The notes: generated from the letters alone by a model not told the origin. Positions 43,782 through 53,413 are shown, counted from the stretch's first letter. The stretch is 64,000 nt of DNA from an uncultured Bacteroidaceae bacterium (GCA_905233765.1 CAJOCU010000001.1:62001-126000); one strand, 5' to 3'. Program-made: numbers and translations.

Positions 43782-44624
43782 CTATCTGACCGTAATGTGG
43801 AAACAACCTTGTTTCACCTCGTACTTGACATAGCACAGGCCCTCTGCGCGGACGTCGCGTAAGACCTCGGAGAGGATAAACTTCAACGAATCATTGCGCA
43901 CTGCCCGACGAGCCGGCTCGTCGGGCGGACTCACGGTGTGGTAACGGTTGTAGGAAATATCAAAAGTCGTTCCGAAACGATGGCAGCTTTGTTCGGAGGC
44001 ATTACCATTGATTCGACGAAGACGACGCACATCTTCTTCCGTGCGAAGAACACTGGTAACAATCATCTTATGGAGGGGGACACCTTTCACAGCCAACGAA
44101 TCCATGAAGCGACGACCAATATGCTGCAGCAAATGACTGGCTTTCGGCACTAAGTAGGGGATGCTACGGTTCATGGTAGGATCAATCTGGTAGTAGGGGT
44201 TCATGCCCACATACAGTAACTCCTTCTTGCGGTGCTCAGCCTCGGGACGGTTCTGCACGGCGGCAACGCCATTTGCCAAGGCAGCGGGAAACTGCACCTC
44301 CTGCACGTCTGGGAAACAGGTCTTGTAAGAAGACACGCTGCGGATGCGATGACGCCTGCTGAAATCCAGACGCGGCTGCAGCTCTTTCAACACCAACAGG
44401 CCCGAGCTCCTACCCGTCACAACAGCCTCACAGGCTTCGCCTTGGGACGGTGTTAATGAATCTGAAACGGCAGCGATAAGCGGAGCTGACTCCAGCGAGT
44501 CGGCAGGCACTTCTGAGGAGGCTGACTCATTCACCTGGGGAAGACAGAGACGTACGATAAAAAGAATCGCTACGATGGCGACAACAATCTTAATAAAATG
44601 TTCTTTTTTTAGTATTTTAGACAT
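43782..44624 (-). CDS. DUF5715 / peptidase M15-like membrane-anchored protein
   Basis: A 280-residue protein with one N-terminal membrane helix (IVVAIVAILFIVRLCLP). The C-terminal half matches DUF5715 and has a peptidase M15-type zinc site: EQSCHRFGTTFDISYNR (His and Asp ligands) and the final VKQGCFHITVR (third His). M15 enzymes cut D-Ala-D-Ala bonds in peptidoglycan, so a periplasmic cell-wall carboxypeptidase is likely. It diverges from phoH across a 99-bp gap with promoters on both strands. Confidence 0.82.
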   Translation of the reverse strand: MSKILKKEHFIKIVVAIVAILFIVRLCLPQVNESASSEVPADSLESAPLIAAVSDSLTPSQGEACEAVVTGRSSGLLVLKELQPRLDFSRRHRIRSVSSYKTCFPDVQEVQFPAALANGVAAVQNRPEAEHRKKELLYVGMNPYYQIDPTMNRSIPYLVPKASHLLQHIGRRFMDSLAVKGVPLHKMIVTSVLRTEEDVRRLRRINGNASEQSCHRFGTTFDISYNRYHTVSPPDEPARRAVRNDSLKFILSEVLRDVRAEGLCYVKYEVKQGCFHITVR

Positions 44625-44645
44625 GCTGTTTCACAAAAAGCGTTG

Positions 44646-44704
44646 CAAAGATATAACATTTCTTTCGAATCGCTCCTACATTTCGTAGGATTTCGTTATT
44701 TTTG
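44646..44704. promoter_or_regulatory. Divergent promoters of DUF5715 and phoH with a dyad between
   Basis: Minus-strand TATCTTTG (44653-44646) serves DUF5715 and plus-strand TATTTTTG (44697-44704) serves phoH. Between them TCCTAC (44674-44679) and GTAGGA (44685-44690) form a 6-bp dyad with a 5-nt spacer, at the place where the phoH -33 element would lie. An operator is possible. Confidence 0.55.
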
Positions 44705-44723
44705 CACCCGAAAATTATAACGA

Positions 44724-45692
44724 ATGATAGAGAAACACTTTATCCTAGAAGAAGCAGACCCTATCATCTTCTATGGTGTCAACAACGCCAACATGCAGAT
44801 GATCAAGGCGCTACACCCCAAATTGCGCATCGTGGCTCGCGGCAACGTGGTCAAAGTGATGGGCGACGAAGAGGAGATGTGTGCGTTCGAGGAGAACATA
44901 GACAAGCTACAACGCCACTGCGCCAAGTACAATAGCCTGAGCGAAGAAGACATCATCCACCTTGTAAAAGGAGAACGCACGCAACGCGATGGGATCAGCG
45001 GAGCCATCGTCTTCAGCGTCACCGGCAAGCCCATCACCGCCCGCAGCGAGAACCAGCAACGCCTCGTACACGCTTTTGAGACACACGACATGGTATTCGC
45101 CATAGGTCCGGCGGGCTCGGGCAAGACCTATACGGGCATCGCTCTTGCCGTGCGTGCATTAAAGAATAAGGAGGTGCGCCGCATCATCCTCTCCCGCCCT
45201 GCCGTAGAAGCTGGCGAAAAGTTGGGGTTCCTGCCAGGCGACATGAAAGATAAGATTGACCCGTACCTACAACCGCTCTACGATGCGTTGGAGGATATGA
45301 TACCACGCCAGAAACTCAACGAGATGATGGAGCAGAACATCATCCAGATAGCCCCTCTTGCCTTCATGCGTGGTCGCACGCTGAACGATGCCGTCGTCAT
45401 TCTCGACGAAGCACAAAACACGACACCCGCCCAAATCAAGATGTTCCTCACCCGCATGGGCATGAACACGAAGATGATCATCACGGGCGACATGACGCAG
45501 ATAGACCTGCCACACCCGCAAAAGAGCGGACTCATCGATGCGCTACAAATTCTTCACGACGTCGAAGGCATCGCCGTCATCGAACTCAACCAAAAGGATA
45601 TTGTTCGTCATAAATTGGTAACAAGAATCGTGGAGGCGTATGAGAAAAGGCCTCACCCCCCAACCCCCTCTCCAAAGGGCGAGGGGGAGTGA
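44724..45692 (+). CDS. phoH: PhoH family ATPase
   Basis: A 322-residue cytoplasmic P-loop ATPase linked to RNA metabolism. Walker A is GPAGSGKT (128-135), Walker [14 protein letters not shown], with [11 protein letters not shown] after it; the N-terminal KH-like part precedes. The last 14 residues ([14 protein letters not shown]) are encoded by the left arm of a 42-bp inverted repeat and the stop codon lies at its edge, so the native end near VEAYEK has been extended. It heads a seven-gene operon. Confidence 0.93.
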   Translation: MIEKHFILEEADPIIFYGVNNANMQMIKALHPKLRIVARGNVVKVMGDEEEMCAFEENIDKLQRHCAKYNSLSEEDIIHLVKGERTQRDGISGAIVFSVTGKPITARSENQQRLVHAFETHDMVFAIGPAGSGKTYTGIALAVRALKNKEVRRIILSRPAVEAGEKLGFLPGDMKDKIDPYLQPLYDALEDMIPRQKLNEMMEQNIIQIAPLAFMRGRTLNDAVVILDEAQNTTPAQIKMFLTRMGMNTKMIITGDMTQIDLPHPQKSGLIDALQILHDVEGIAVIELNQKDIVRHKLVTRIVEAYEKRPHPPTPSPKGEGE

Positions 45693-45813
45693 TTACCCCC
45701 AAGAACCATGCATCTATCATTAATATAAGCTGTATATTTTTTCTTATGAACAACCGATCCACACAAACAACCACTCCCCCTCGCCCTTTGGAGAGGGGGT
45801 TGGGGGGTGAGGC
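45650..45813. repeat. Perfect 42-bp inverted pair of GC-rich palindromic elements across phoH/purC
   Basis: The arm 45650-45691 (contains CACCCCCCAACCCCCTCTCC, AAAGGGCGAGGGGGAGTG) is the exact reverse complement of 45772-45813. The 80-bp spacer is AT-richer and holds the purC start codon. Each arm is itself a C-tract/G-tract palindrome. No transposase is encoded between. Confidence 0.95.
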
Positions 45814-46750
45814 TTTAACCCGCACCGACTTCCAATTCCCAGGCCAAAAAAGCGTTTATCACGGTAAAGTACGTGATGTGTATGACATCAACGACGATGT
45901 CATGGTGATGGTCGCCACAGACCGCATCTCGGCTTTCGACGTGGTACTGCCCAAGGGCATCCCCTTTAAGGGACAGGTTCTGAACCAGATTGCAGCCTCT
46001 TTCCTAGATGCCACATCAGACATTGTCCCCAACTGGAAACTGGCCACGCCAGACCCCATGGTTACTATAGGCCTGAAGGCTGAAGGGTTCCGTGTGGAGA
46101 TGATTATTCGTGGTTACCTCACCGGCTCCGCTTGGCGCGAATACAAGAATGGCTGCCGCGAACTATGCGGGGTAAAGCTTCCCGATGGAATGAGGGAAAA
46201 TGAGCGCTTCCCAGAACCTATCATCACGCCAACCACCAAGGCTGACGAAGGCCATGACGAAAACATCTCCAAGGAAGAGATCATCCGTCAAGGCATCGTC
46301 AGCGCAGAAGACTATGAGGTAATGGAACGCTACACGCGCGCACTTTTCCAACGTGGTACGGAAATCGCAGCGAAGAAGGGGCTCATCCTCGTGGACACGA
46401 AGTATGAGTTCGGTAAGCGCGACGGCAAGGTCATTCTTATCGACGAGATTCACACGCCCGATAGCAGTCGCTACTTCTACGCAGAAGGCTACGAGGAGAA
46501 ATTCGAGAGGGGCGAACCGCAGCGCCAACTCTCCAAGGAGTTCGTGCGCCAATGGCTCATCGACCACAACTTCATGAACCGCCCAGGTGATAAAATGCCC
46601 GAATTCACCGATGAATTCGTCCAGAGTATCAGCGACCGATATATTGAGCTCTACGAGCACATCGTAGGCGAGAAATTCGTAAAGGAAGAGAGCACAGAGG
46701 ACATCGCTGTCCGCATTGAGAAGAATGTGAAGGCATGGCTAGCCCAGTGA
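45746..46750 (+). CDS. purC: SAICAR synthetase (phosphoribosylaminoimidazole-succinocarboxamide synthase)
   Basis: A 334-residue purine biosynthesis enzyme joining CAIR and aspartate with [46 protein letters not shown] and [17 protein letters not shown] are family motifs. The ATG at 45746 is chosen; residues about 10-23 ([14 protein letters not shown]) come from the right arm of the repeat, so the native protein probably began near [16 protein letters not shown] at 45689 is in frame but lies inside phoH. It overlaps menG by 16 bp. Confidence 0.92.
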   Translation: MNNRSTQTTTPPRPLERGLGGEALTRTDFQFPGQKSVYHGKVRDVYDINDDVMVMVATDRISAFDVVLPKGIPFKGQVLNQIAASFLDATSDIVPNWKLATPDPMVTIGLKAEGFRVEMIIRGYLTGSAWREYKNGCRELCGVKLPDGMRENERFPEPIITPTTKADEGHDENISKEEIIRQGIVSAEDYEVMERYTRALFQRGTEIAAKKGLILVDTKYEFGKRDGKVILIDEIHTPDSSRYFYAEGYEEKFERGEPQRQLSKEFVRQWLIDHNFMNRPGDKMPEFTDEFVQSISDRYIELYEHIVGEKFVKEESTEDIAVRIEKNVKAWLAQ

Positions 46751-47445
46751 CCCACAAGCGCGAGCAGGTGGAGAAGATGTTCAATCACATCGCCCCGACC
46801 TACGACCGCCTCAACCACACACTTTCTCTCGGCATCGACCGTCGTTGGCGCCGTGAGGCCATTGACGCACTCAAGCCCTTTGCGCCGCAAACGATTCTCG
46901 ACATCGCCACTGGCACGGGAGACTTCGCCATCCTCGCAGCCAAACGCCTCGACCCAGATCGCATCATCGGCGTAGATATCAGCGAAGGGATGATGGAGAT
47001 AGGCCGCGAGAAAGTGAAGGCCGAAGGGTTGGACAATGTCATCTATTTTGCCAAGGACGACTGCACAGATCTTTCTTTTGAGAGCGAGTCCTTTGACGCC
47101 GTCACCGTCGCATACGGTGCCCGCAACTTCGAGGACCTCGAAGCAGGATTGAGCGAGATGTGCCGCGTGCTGAAACCAGGCGGTCACCTGATGCTCGTGG
47201 AGCTCACGCCCCCGCCACGCTTTCCCATGAAACAGCTATTCTGGATTTACTCCCACGCGGTAATGCCCTTTATCGGACGCCTCATCAGCCATGATGACAG
47301 CGCATACACCTACCTGCCTCGCTCAATGGAGGCTTTTCCTCAAGCCGAGCGCCTCGCCCCCCTACTCCGTCGCTGCGGCTTCAACAAAGTGAATTTCAAA
47401 CGCTTCACCTTCGGACTCAGTACGATGTATCTGGCGACAAAATGA
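46735..47445 (+). CDS. menG: Demethylmenaquinone methyltransferase
   Basis: A 236-residue SAM-dependent methyltransferase of the UbiE/MenG family, making menaquinone in the last step. [30 protein letters not shown] opens it, motif I is [15 protein letters not shown], and [25 protein letters not shown] is the later signature. Since Bacteroidales use menaquinone, not ubiquinone, MenG is the right name. It overlaps purC upstream and aroE downstream by 4 bp. Confidence 0.95.
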   Translation: MASPVTHKREQVEKMFNHIAPTYDRLNHTLSLGIDRRWRREAIDALKPFAPQTILDIATGTGDFAILAAKRLDPDRIIGVDISEGMMEIGREKVKAEGLDNVIYFAKDDCTDLSFESESFDAVTVAYGARNFEDLEAGLSEMCRVLKPGGHLMLVELTPPPRFPMKQLFWIYSHAVMPFIGRLISHDDSAYTYLPRSMEAFPQAERLAPLLRRCGFNKVNFKRFTFGLSTMYLATK

Positions 47446-48209
47446 AAGAATATGGTCTTTTCGGCTACCCCCTAGGGCATAGTTTCTCACGTGCGTTCTT
47501 TAAAAACATGTTCGCGCGCGAAGGAATCAATGCAGACTATTTGAATTTCGAATTGCCCCGCATTGAACAGCTACCGCAGCTCATTGCCGAGCACGTCTAT
47601 TTGCGCGGTTTCAACGTTACTATTCCCTATAAGCAAGCCATCATTTCATACCTCGATGAGCTCTCGGAGGAGGCCCAACGCATTGGGGCGGTGAATGTAG
47701 TAAAGGTCGTTCGTTCGGGGGAGCGAACAATCCTGAAAGGATACAACTCCGACATCATCGGTTTTACCGACAGCATTCGCCCCCTGTTACAGCCTCACCA
47801 CAAGAGAGCGCTCGTCCTAGGCACCGGCGGCGCCTCCAAAGCCATCTGCCGTGGCCTCGAACAACTTGGCATCGAGTGGAGCTATGTATCTCGGCACCCA
47901 TCCTTAACGGGAGGGGACGGGGATGGGTCTTTCTCCTACTCCGACATCACCCCCGCCCTCATCGGCGACTATACCGTCATCGTCAACTGCACACCGCTCG
48001 GGATGTCCCCCAACGTCGATGCAGCTCCTACCCTCCCCTACGCCGCCCTCTCCCCGCGTCACCTTCTCTACGACCTCGTCTATAACCCAGAAGTAACAAT
48101 GTTCATGCGTGAGGGACGTCGCTTCGGTGCGACCGTTAAGAACGGACTAGAAATGCTACATCTGCAAGCTCTCGCATCATGGAATATCTGGAACGAACAA
48201 GACTCATGA
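47442..48209 (+). CDS. aroE: Shikimate dehydrogenase
   Basis: A 255-residue enzyme reducing 3-dehydroshikimate with [19 protein letters not shown] (substrate Ser pair), [11 protein letters not shown] (catalytic Lys and Thr), [13 protein letters not shown] (nucleotide glycine motif) and [11 protein letters not shown] are present. Residues about 153-164 ([12 protein letters not shown]), between the second beta strand of the NADP domain and its next helix, are encoded by a palindromic element of the type seen in the two nuclease-operon signal peptides. Confidence 0.93.
   Translation: MKEYGLFGYPLGHSFSRAFFKNMFAREGINADYLNFELPRIEQLPQLIAEHVYLRGFNVTIPYKQAIISYLDELSEEAQRIGAVNVVKVVRSGERTILKGYNSDIIGFTDSIRPLLQPHHKRALVLGTGGASKAICRGLEQLGIEWSYVSRHPSLTGGDGDGSFSYSDITPALIGDYTVIVNCTPLGMSPNVDAAPTLPYAALSPRHLLYDLVYNPEVTMFMREGRRFGATVKNGLEMLHLQALASWNIWNEQDS
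47895..47933. repeat. GC-rich palindromic element inside aroE
   Basis: Contains CACCCATCCTTAACGGGAGG and GACGGGGATGGGTCTTTC. Its reverse complement aligns with the element at 29922-29971 (shared CCCTCCCGTTAAGGA). Read on the plus strand in the frame PSLTGG. Confidence 0.85.
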
Positions 48210-49120
48210 GATTACGACTCATCATATTGGGAATTCTATATGTTGCCGCGCTGCGCGCGGCAACATATAGCCCAGACAACCTTCCTATTCCCTACCTGCA
48301 GGACAAAACACAGTACGTATCGAACCCCGATGGTATCCTGTCGCAAGAAGCAGTGGATTCACTCAATCTATGGCTCGGCCAGATGGAGGTCGCACACGGT
48401 GTGCAGACAATTCTTGCTGTTGTAGAGCGTATCGAAGGCGGCGACACCTATGAGTTCTGCATGGCGTTGGGGCGCAAATATGGCATCGGCTCCAAGCAAC
48501 AAAACACGGGGCTTATCATCCTGCTCTCCACGGGCGACCGCGCCTACTACATCCTCACTGGTCGCGGTCTTGAAGGCACACTGCCCGATGCCATCTGCAA
48601 GCGCATCGAAAACCACCAGATGCTGCCAGCCCTACGCGAGGGCGACTGGGATGAGGCGATGCTCAACACCGTCCGTGCCATCACAAGATATGTTGATGGA
48701 GACGACTCGTTGGTTGGCTCCACTGATTTCGATGATACCGATGACACCGTAGCACTCATTGTCTTTATCGGCTGCATGGCCTTCGGCATCGGACTCATCT
48801 TTTTCGCCATCTGGTTGGACAACCGCAAGAAAAGCTACTGCCCCAGCTGCCGTCAGCATAAGATGAAAAAAATCAGCAGCTACACGACCAAGAACAAACG
48901 CCTCGGTATCAAGACCCACCACGACACCTACCGATGCTCCAATTGCCTATTCACCAAGGAACTGCACTGGGATGAAGACCTGCACAGCGGCAATGGTGCT
49001 GCAGCAGCGGGTGGTGCCCTTGGCGGTAGCTTCTTTGGCGGTGGCGGACACTCCTTCGGAGGTGGAGGTCACTTCGGCGGCGGTTCCTTCGGCGGCGGTG
49101 GTGCGGGAGGAAGGTTCTAG
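48206..49120 (+). CDS. TPM domain (YgcG-like) membrane protein
   Basis: A 304-residue protein. Signal helix [19 protein letters not shown], then a TPM_phosphatase-type domain (YVSNPDGILSQEAVDSLN, IGSKQQNTGLIILLS, YYILTGRGLEGTLPDAICKRI). One membrane helix (ALIVFIGCMAFGIGLIFFAIW) follows, then a Cys-rich zinc-ribbon-like segment (YCPSCRQHKMKK, YRCSNCLFTKEL) and a Gly-rich tail (GGGGHSFGGGGHFGGGSFGG). The start codon overlaps the aroE stop as ATGA. Such proteins are usually next to LemA, as here; the pair's job at the envelope is not known. Confidence 0.88.
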   Translation: MRLRLIILGILYVAALRAATYSPDNLPIPYLQDKTQYVSNPDGILSQEAVDSLNLWLGQMEVAHGVQTILAVVERIEGGDTYEFCMALGRKYGIGSKQQNTGLIILLSTGDRAYYILTGRGLEGTLPDAICKRIENHQMLPALREGDWDEAMLNTVRAITRYVDGDDSLVGSTDFDDTDDTVALIVFIGCMAFGIGLIFFAIWLDNRKKSYCPSCRQHKMKKISSYTTKNKRLGIKTHHDTYRCSNCLFTKELHWDEDLHSGNGAAAAGGALGGSFFGGGGHSFGGGGHFGGGSFGGGGAGGRF

Positions 49121-49165
49121 GAAAAAATGAAGTATGAAAGCAAAAGAACTATAAACATTAAAATT

Positions 49166-49744
49166 ATGAAGACTTTGAAATCAATGATGGTTGCCATATT
49201 GGCAACGATGGCGCTTACCAGCTGCACCTATAACAAACTGGTAGAACAAGAAGAAGTGGTGGCTCAGAAGTGGGCAGACGTGCAGACGCAGTATCAACGT
49301 CGCGCCGACCTCATTCCCAACCTCGTGAACACCGTCAAGGGCTATGCCGCCCATGAGAGCGAGACCCTGGAGGCTGTCGTTGCTGCCCGTACGAAGGCTA
49401 CACAGATCACCATTGATCCGGCCAACGCCACCCCCGAACAGATTGCAGCCTACCAAGCTGCACAGGGTGAGGTCAGCCAGGCCCTCGGTCGCCTCCTCGC
49501 CATCACAGAAGCCTATCCCGACCTGAAGGCCAACGAACAGTTCAGTGAGCTGCAGGCACAACTCGAAGGCACCGAGAACCGCATCGCCGAGGCACGCCGC
49601 CTCTACAACGAAGCCGTGCAGACCTACAACGTCAGCGTCCGCAAGTTCCCAAACAACATCTGGGCCATGATCTTCGGTTTCGATAAGAAGACACCGTTTG
49701 CTGCAGAAGCCGGAGCGGAGAAAGCGCCGGAGGTCACGTTCTAA
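49166..49744 (+). CDS. lemA: LemA family lipoprotein
   Basis: A 192-residue protein. The ATG at 49166 gives a clean lipoprotein signal, MVAILATMALTSC, with Cys20. The mature part is the LemA helical bundle: YNKLVEQEEVVAQKWADVQTQYQRRADLIPNLVNTVKGYA and RRLYNEAVQTYNVSVRKFPNNIWAMIFGF, both hallmarks. It follows the TPM-domain gene and precedes purM by 17 bp. Confidence 0.93.
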   Translation: MKTLKSMMVAILATMALTSCTYNKLVEQEEVVAQKWADVQTQYQRRADLIPNLVNTVKGYAAHESETLEAVVAARTKATQITIDPANATPEQIAAYQAAQGEVSQALGRLLAITEAYPDLKANEQFSELQAQLEGTENRIAEARRLYNEAVQTYNVSVRKFPNNIWAMIFGFDKKTPFAAEAGAEKAPEVTF

Positions 49745-49761
49745 CCAACTATCAACTCAAT

Positions 49762-50925
49762 ATGAGCAATCAGCGATATATGGCCCGTGGCGTCTCCGCT
49801 GCAAAGGAGGACGTGCACGCCGCCATCAAGAACATCGACAAAGGCATCTTCCCACAGGCATTCTGCAAGATTATTCCCGACATCTTAGGCGGCGACCCTG
49901 AGTACTGCAACATCATGCACGCCGATGGCGCCGGCACGAAGAGTAGCCTCGCATACGCCTATTGGAAAGAGACCGGCGACCTGAGCGTATGGAAAGGCAT
50001 CGCACAAGACGCACTCATCATGAACACCGACGACCTGTTGTGTGTGGGCGCCGTGGATAACATCCTCGTCAGCAGCACCATCGGCCGCAATAAAATGCTC
50101 ATCCCAGGCGAGGTCATCAGCGCCATCATCAATGGCACCGATGAGCTCATGGCGGAGCTCCGCGAGATGGGTATCGGCATCTACGGCACGGGCGGCGAGA
50201 CAGCCGACGTCGGCGACCTCGTGCGCACGATTATCGTCGATTCCACCGTTACATGTCGCATGAAGCGCAGTGATGTCATCAACAACGCCAACATACGTCC
50301 AGGTGATGTCATCGTGGGACTCGCCAGCTTCGGGCAAGCCACCTATGAGAAGGAATATAACGGTGGAATGGGCAGTAATGGTCTCACCAGCGCCCGCCAT
50401 GACGTTTTCTCTAAGTACCTCGCCGAGAAATATCCCGAGACCTATGACAAAGCCGTTCCCGAGGAACTGGTGTATAGCGGCAAGTATAAGCTAGACGATG
50501 TGACTCCTGAGGGACTCAGCGTCGGAAAGCTGGTACTCTCTCCCACCCGCACCTACGCTCCCGTCGTCCGTCGCCTCCTCGATGAACTACGCCCCCGCAT
50601 CCACGGCATGGTACACTGCACGGGCGGTGCTCAGACCAAGGTACTGCACTTCGTGGGTGACAACTGCCGCGTCATCAAGGACAACATGTTCCCTGTTCCG
50701 CCCCTCTTCCGCATCATCGCTGAGGAGAGCGGCGCTGACTGGAGCGAGATGTATAAGGTCTTTAACTGCGGTCACCGTCTTGAGGTCTATGTTCGTCCCG
50801 AAGATGCCGACGAAGTCATCGCCATCAGCAAGAGCTTCAATATCGATGCACAGGTCGTCGGACATATCGAGGAAGGTCCCCGTTCACTCACCATCCGCAG
50901 CGAGTTTGGCGAATTCCACTACTAA
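49762..50925 (+). CDS. purM: Phosphoribosylformylglycinamidine cyclo-ligase (AIR synthase)
   Basis: A 387-residue purine enzyme of the AIRS/PurM superfamily, converting FGAM to AIR with ATP. Motifs include MHADGAGTKSSLAYAYWKETGD, ALIMNTDDLLCVGAVDNIL, GTGGETADVGDLVRTI and IVGLASFGQA, then MVHCTGGAQTKVLHFV. It is the last gene of the phoH operon, which therefore carries two purine steps (purC, purM). Confidence 0.93.
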   Translation: MSNQRYMARGVSAAKEDVHAAIKNIDKGIFPQAFCKIIPDILGGDPEYCNIMHADGAGTKSSLAYAYWKETGDLSVWKGIAQDALIMNTDDLLCVGAVDNILVSSTIGRNKMLIPGEVISAIINGTDELMAELREMGIGIYGTGGETADVGDLVRTIIVDSTVTCRMKRSDVINNANIRPGDVIVGLASFGQATYEKEYNGGMGSNGLTSARHDVFSKYLAEKYPETYDKAVPEELVYSGKYKLDDVTPEGLSVGKLVLSPTRTYAPVVRRLLDELRPRIHGMVHCTGGAQTKVLHFVGDNCRVIKDNMFPVPPLFRIIAEESGADWSEMYKVFNCGHRLEVYVRPEDADEVIAISKSFNIDAQVVGHIEEGPRSLTIRSEFGEFHY

Positions 50926-50948
50926 ATCGTAAAAAATCATATTTTTCG

Positions 50949-50979
50949 TTGGCGGTTTGCAGAATATGTCGTACCTTTG
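50949..50979 (+). promoter_or_regulatory. tRNA-Val promoter
   Basis: TTG (50949-50951) and TACCTTTG (50972-50979) are 20 bp apart, 17 bp before the mature tRNA. Confidence 0.78.
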
Positions 50980-50996
50980 CAGCCGCAAACGAGGAT

Positions 50997-51074
50997 AGGA
51001 GCGTAGCTCAGTTGGTTCAGAGCGCTTCAGTCACATTGAAGAGGTCATCGGTTCGAGCCCGATCGTTCCTACCA
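50997..51074 (+). tRNA. tRNA-Val(CAC)
   Basis: Cloverleaf: acceptor AGGAGCG with CGTTCCT, D arm GCTC/GAGC, anticodon stem CTTCA/TGAAG with loop GTCACAT giving anticodon CAC, T arm ATCGG-TTCGAGC-CCGAT, discriminator A and an encoded CCA at 51072-51074. Confidence 0.92.
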
Positions 51075-51080
51075 CTACAG

Positions 51081-51113
51081 GCGGGCTTGTCACACGACAA
51101 GCCCGCTTATTTT
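51081..51113 (+). terminator. tRNA-Val terminator
   Basis: GCGGGCTTGTC (51081-51091) pairs perfectly with GACAAGCCCGC (51096-51106) around ACAC, followed by TTATTTT. Confidence 0.85.
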
Positions 51114-51129
51114 CATTTATAATGTGTCT

Positions 51130-52242
51130 ATGGCAATAGAGAACAATGAATTGTTAGACAGGCTTGAAGGCCTAGTGAGTCGCTACGAAGAGGTGGGGAC
51201 GCTCATCACCGACCCCGCCGTCATCGCCGACCAGAAGCGCTATGTCAAGCTGACGAAGGAATACAAGGATCTGGGAGCCATCGTCAAGAAACGCAAGGAG
51301 TACATCGGTGCACTGCAGACCATCGAGGACGCCAAGGAGATGCTCTCCGAGGATGACCCCGACATCAAGGAGATGGCACGCGAGGAGCTCAATGCTGCCC
51401 AGGAGCGATTGCCCCAATTAGAAGAGGAGATCAAACTGCTGCTCATACCTGCCGACCCCGAGGACGACAAGAATGTCATCATGGAGATTCGCGGCGGCAC
51501 CGGCGGCGACGAGGCTGCCCTCTTCGCCGGCGACCTGTTCCGGATGTACTCCAAATACTGCGAGACGAAGGGTTGGAAGATAGCTGTCAGCAGCTTCACA
51601 GAGGGCGCCGCTGGCGGCTACAAGGAGATCATCTTCTCCGTCACAGGTGAGAAAGTCTATGGAACCATGAAATATGAGAGCGGCGTACACCGCGTGCAAC
51701 GTGTCCCTGTCACCGAGACACAAGGCCGTGTCCACACCAGTGCCGCCACAGTCGCCGTGCTCCCGGAAGCAGAGGAATTCGACGTGGAAATCAACGAAGG
51801 CGCCATCAAGTGGGACACCTTCCGCAGCCAAGGCGCTGGAGGACAAAACGTGAACAAGGTAGAATCTGGTGTACGAGCACGCTATATGTGGACCAACCCC
51901 AATACGGGTGAGACCGAAGAGATTCTCATCGAATGTACAGAGACTCGCGACCAACCAAAAAATAAGGAACGCGCGCTCGCGCGCCTGCGTACCTTTATAT
52001 ATGACAAGGAGCATCAGAAGTATATCGACGATATCGCCGCACGCCGAAAGACGATGGTCAGCACCGGCGACCGCTCCGCAAAGATCCGAACCTACAACTA
52101 CCCACAGGGACGCATCACCGACCATCGCATCGGCTACACCATCTACAACCTCGCCGCCTTCATGGACGGCGACATCCAAGAATGCATCGACCGCCTCATC
52201 GTGGCCGAGAACGCGGAACGACTAAAAGAAGCATCATTATGA
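51130..52242 (+). CDS. prfA: Peptide chain release factor 1
   Basis: A 370-residue class I release factor that recognises UAA and UAG and hydrolyses peptidyl-tRNA. The GGQ motif is in [19 protein letters not shown]; the upstream [20 protein letters not shown] is also conserved, and the PxT-type recognition region lies in [14 protein letters not shown] at 51130 is preferred to an in-frame GTG six bases earlier. It overlaps pyrF by 4 bp (ATGA). Confidence 0.96.
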   Translation: MAIENNELLDRLEGLVSRYEEVGTLITDPAVIADQKRYVKLTKEYKDLGAIVKKRKEYIGALQTIEDAKEMLSEDDPDIKEMAREELNAAQERLPQLEEEIKLLLIPADPEDDKNVIMEIRGGTGGDEAALFAGDLFRMYSKYCETKGWKIAVSSFTEGAAGGYKEIIFSVTGEKVYGTMKYESGVHRVQRVPVTETQGRVHTSAATVAVLPEAEEFDVEINEGAIKWDTFRSQGAGGQNVNKVESGVRARYMWTNPNTGETEEILIECTETRDQPKNKERALARLRTFIYDKEHQKYIDDIAARRKTMVSTGDRSAKIRTYNYPQGRITDHRIGYTIYNLAAFMDGDIQECIDRLIVAENAERLKEASL

Positions 52243-53198
52243 CACGCGAACAACTATTTGAAAACATCACGCGGAAACAGAGTTTCCTGTGCGTAGGACT
52301 CGATACCGATCTGAAGAAGGTGCCGCAGTTCCTAGTGGAGAAGGCTTCGAAGGACAAGGACTTTGACGCCATCTTCGAATTCAACAAAGCGATTATTGAC
52401 GCCACCGCACAATACTGCATCGCCTACAAACCCAACTTAGCATTCTACGAGGCGCACGGTGTGAAAGGCTGGATAGCCTTTGAGAAGACGGTGAAATATA
52501 TCCGCGCCAACTACCCCGACCAGTTCATCATCGCCGATGCCAAGCGCGGCGACATCGGCAATACCTCGAAACTCTACGCCCGCACCTTCTTTGAAGAGCT
52601 CGATGTTGACGCCGTCACCGTTGCCCCCTACATGGGAGAGGATAGCGTCACCCCGTTCCTCGGTTATCCAGGCAAGTGGGTCATCCTGCTAGCGCTGACA
52701 AGTAACAAGGGCAGCGAGGACTTTCAGAAGACCCCCTCCCCGCTCCCCCTCAAGGGGGAGAGCGGTTACCAACTCGAATCTGGAAGAACATTGCAATTGT
52801 ATGAACGTGTCATTCTACGTAGTCAGGAATGGGTTCGCGACTATCTCACCGCACAAGAAAAGGATTCATCTACTCAAACACATTCCATCCTCCCCCTTGA
52901 GGGGGAGCGGGGAGGGGGGCTCATGTACGTCGTCGGTGCCACTCAGGGTTCCGCCTTCGCCGATATTCGCAAGCTAGCGCCCCATCACTTCCTGCTCGTA
53001 CCGGGCATCGGCGCCCAGGGCGGCAGCCTTGAAGAGGTGTGCAAGTATGGATGGAACGACCACTGCGGCCTCATCGTGAACAGTTCTCGTGCTATCATCT
53101 ATGCCGACAGCAGCGAACGCTTTGCTAATGTTGCAGCCCTAAAAGCAAGGGAGGTACAACAGCAGATGGAGGCGATTTTACACCTTAAAGGATTTTAA
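52239..53198 (+). CDS. pyrF: Orotidine 5'-phosphate decarboxylase with two in-frame repeat insertions
   Basis: A 319-residue group 2 (PyrF type 2) decarboxylase of pyrimidine synthesis. [44 protein letters not shown] (catalytic Lys and Asp) and [15 protein letters not shown] are present. Between [11 protein letters not shown] and [12 protein letters not shown] two repeat-encoded loops ([12 protein letters not shown] and [12 protein letters not shown]) bracket a native-looking [16 protein letters not shown]. The protein is roughly 45 residues longer than the usual 270-275. Reading frame and all catalytic residues are kept, so it is probably functional. Confidence 0.93.
   Translation: MTREQLFENITRKQSFLCVGLDTDLKKVPQFLVEKASKDKDFDAIFEFNKAIIDATAQYCIAYKPNLAFYEAHGVKGWIAFEKTVKYIRANYPDQFIIADAKRGDIGNTSKLYARTFFEELDVDAVTVAPYMGEDSVTPFLGYPGKWVILLALTSNKGSEDFQKTPSPLPLKGESGYQLESGRTLQLYERVILRSQEWVRDYLTAQEKDSSTQTHSILPLEGERGGGLMYVVGATQGSAFADIRKLAPHHFLLVPGIGAQGGSLEEVCKYGWNDHCGLIVNSSRAIIYADSSERFANVAALKAREVQQQMEAILHLKGF
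52732..52918. repeat. Perfect 29-bp inverted pair of GC-rich palindromic elements inside pyrF
   Basis: The arm at 52732-52760 (CCCCCTCCCCGCTCCCCCTC, AAGGGGGAG) is the exact reverse complement of 52890-52918. The spacer is 129 bp and contains native pyrF codons, so these are two insertions and not the ends of one simple element. Confidence 0.95.
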
Positions 53199-53340
53199 AC
53201 TCCGTTCACATCTCAGGAAACGAACACTTTTTAAGATAGGAAGTCCACATTTCACGAAAAAAAACGCGAAAAAGGCTACTTTGTGAATGGCTTTAATATA
53301 TTTTAACATAATATATGATGTCAATTAACAAATAATGCTT

Positions 53341-53348
53341 TACCTTTG
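53341..53348 (+). promoter_or_regulatory. Promoter -7 box of the outer-membrane barrel gene
   Basis: TACCTTTG, 65 bp before the ATG at 53414. The region upstream (53275-53340) is strongly AT-rich, which may act as an UP-like element for a highly expressed gene. Confidence 0.7.
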
Positions 53349-53413
53349 CATCGGATTTAGAAACAAACTTTATTCATTCTTCTTAATTATTAACCATTAA
53401 AGACAACAAAAAA

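Noticed and set aside
45650..45813. Insertion sequence or MITE with 42-bp terminal repeats
   Set aside because: Only 80 bp lie between the arms and no target-site duplication is clear. The comparable pyrF pair encloses native codons, so the arms behave as separate elements.
52239..53198. pyrF as a pseudogene broken by repeats
   Set aside because: The frame is open throughout, both insertions are in frame, and catalytic motifs are intact on either side.
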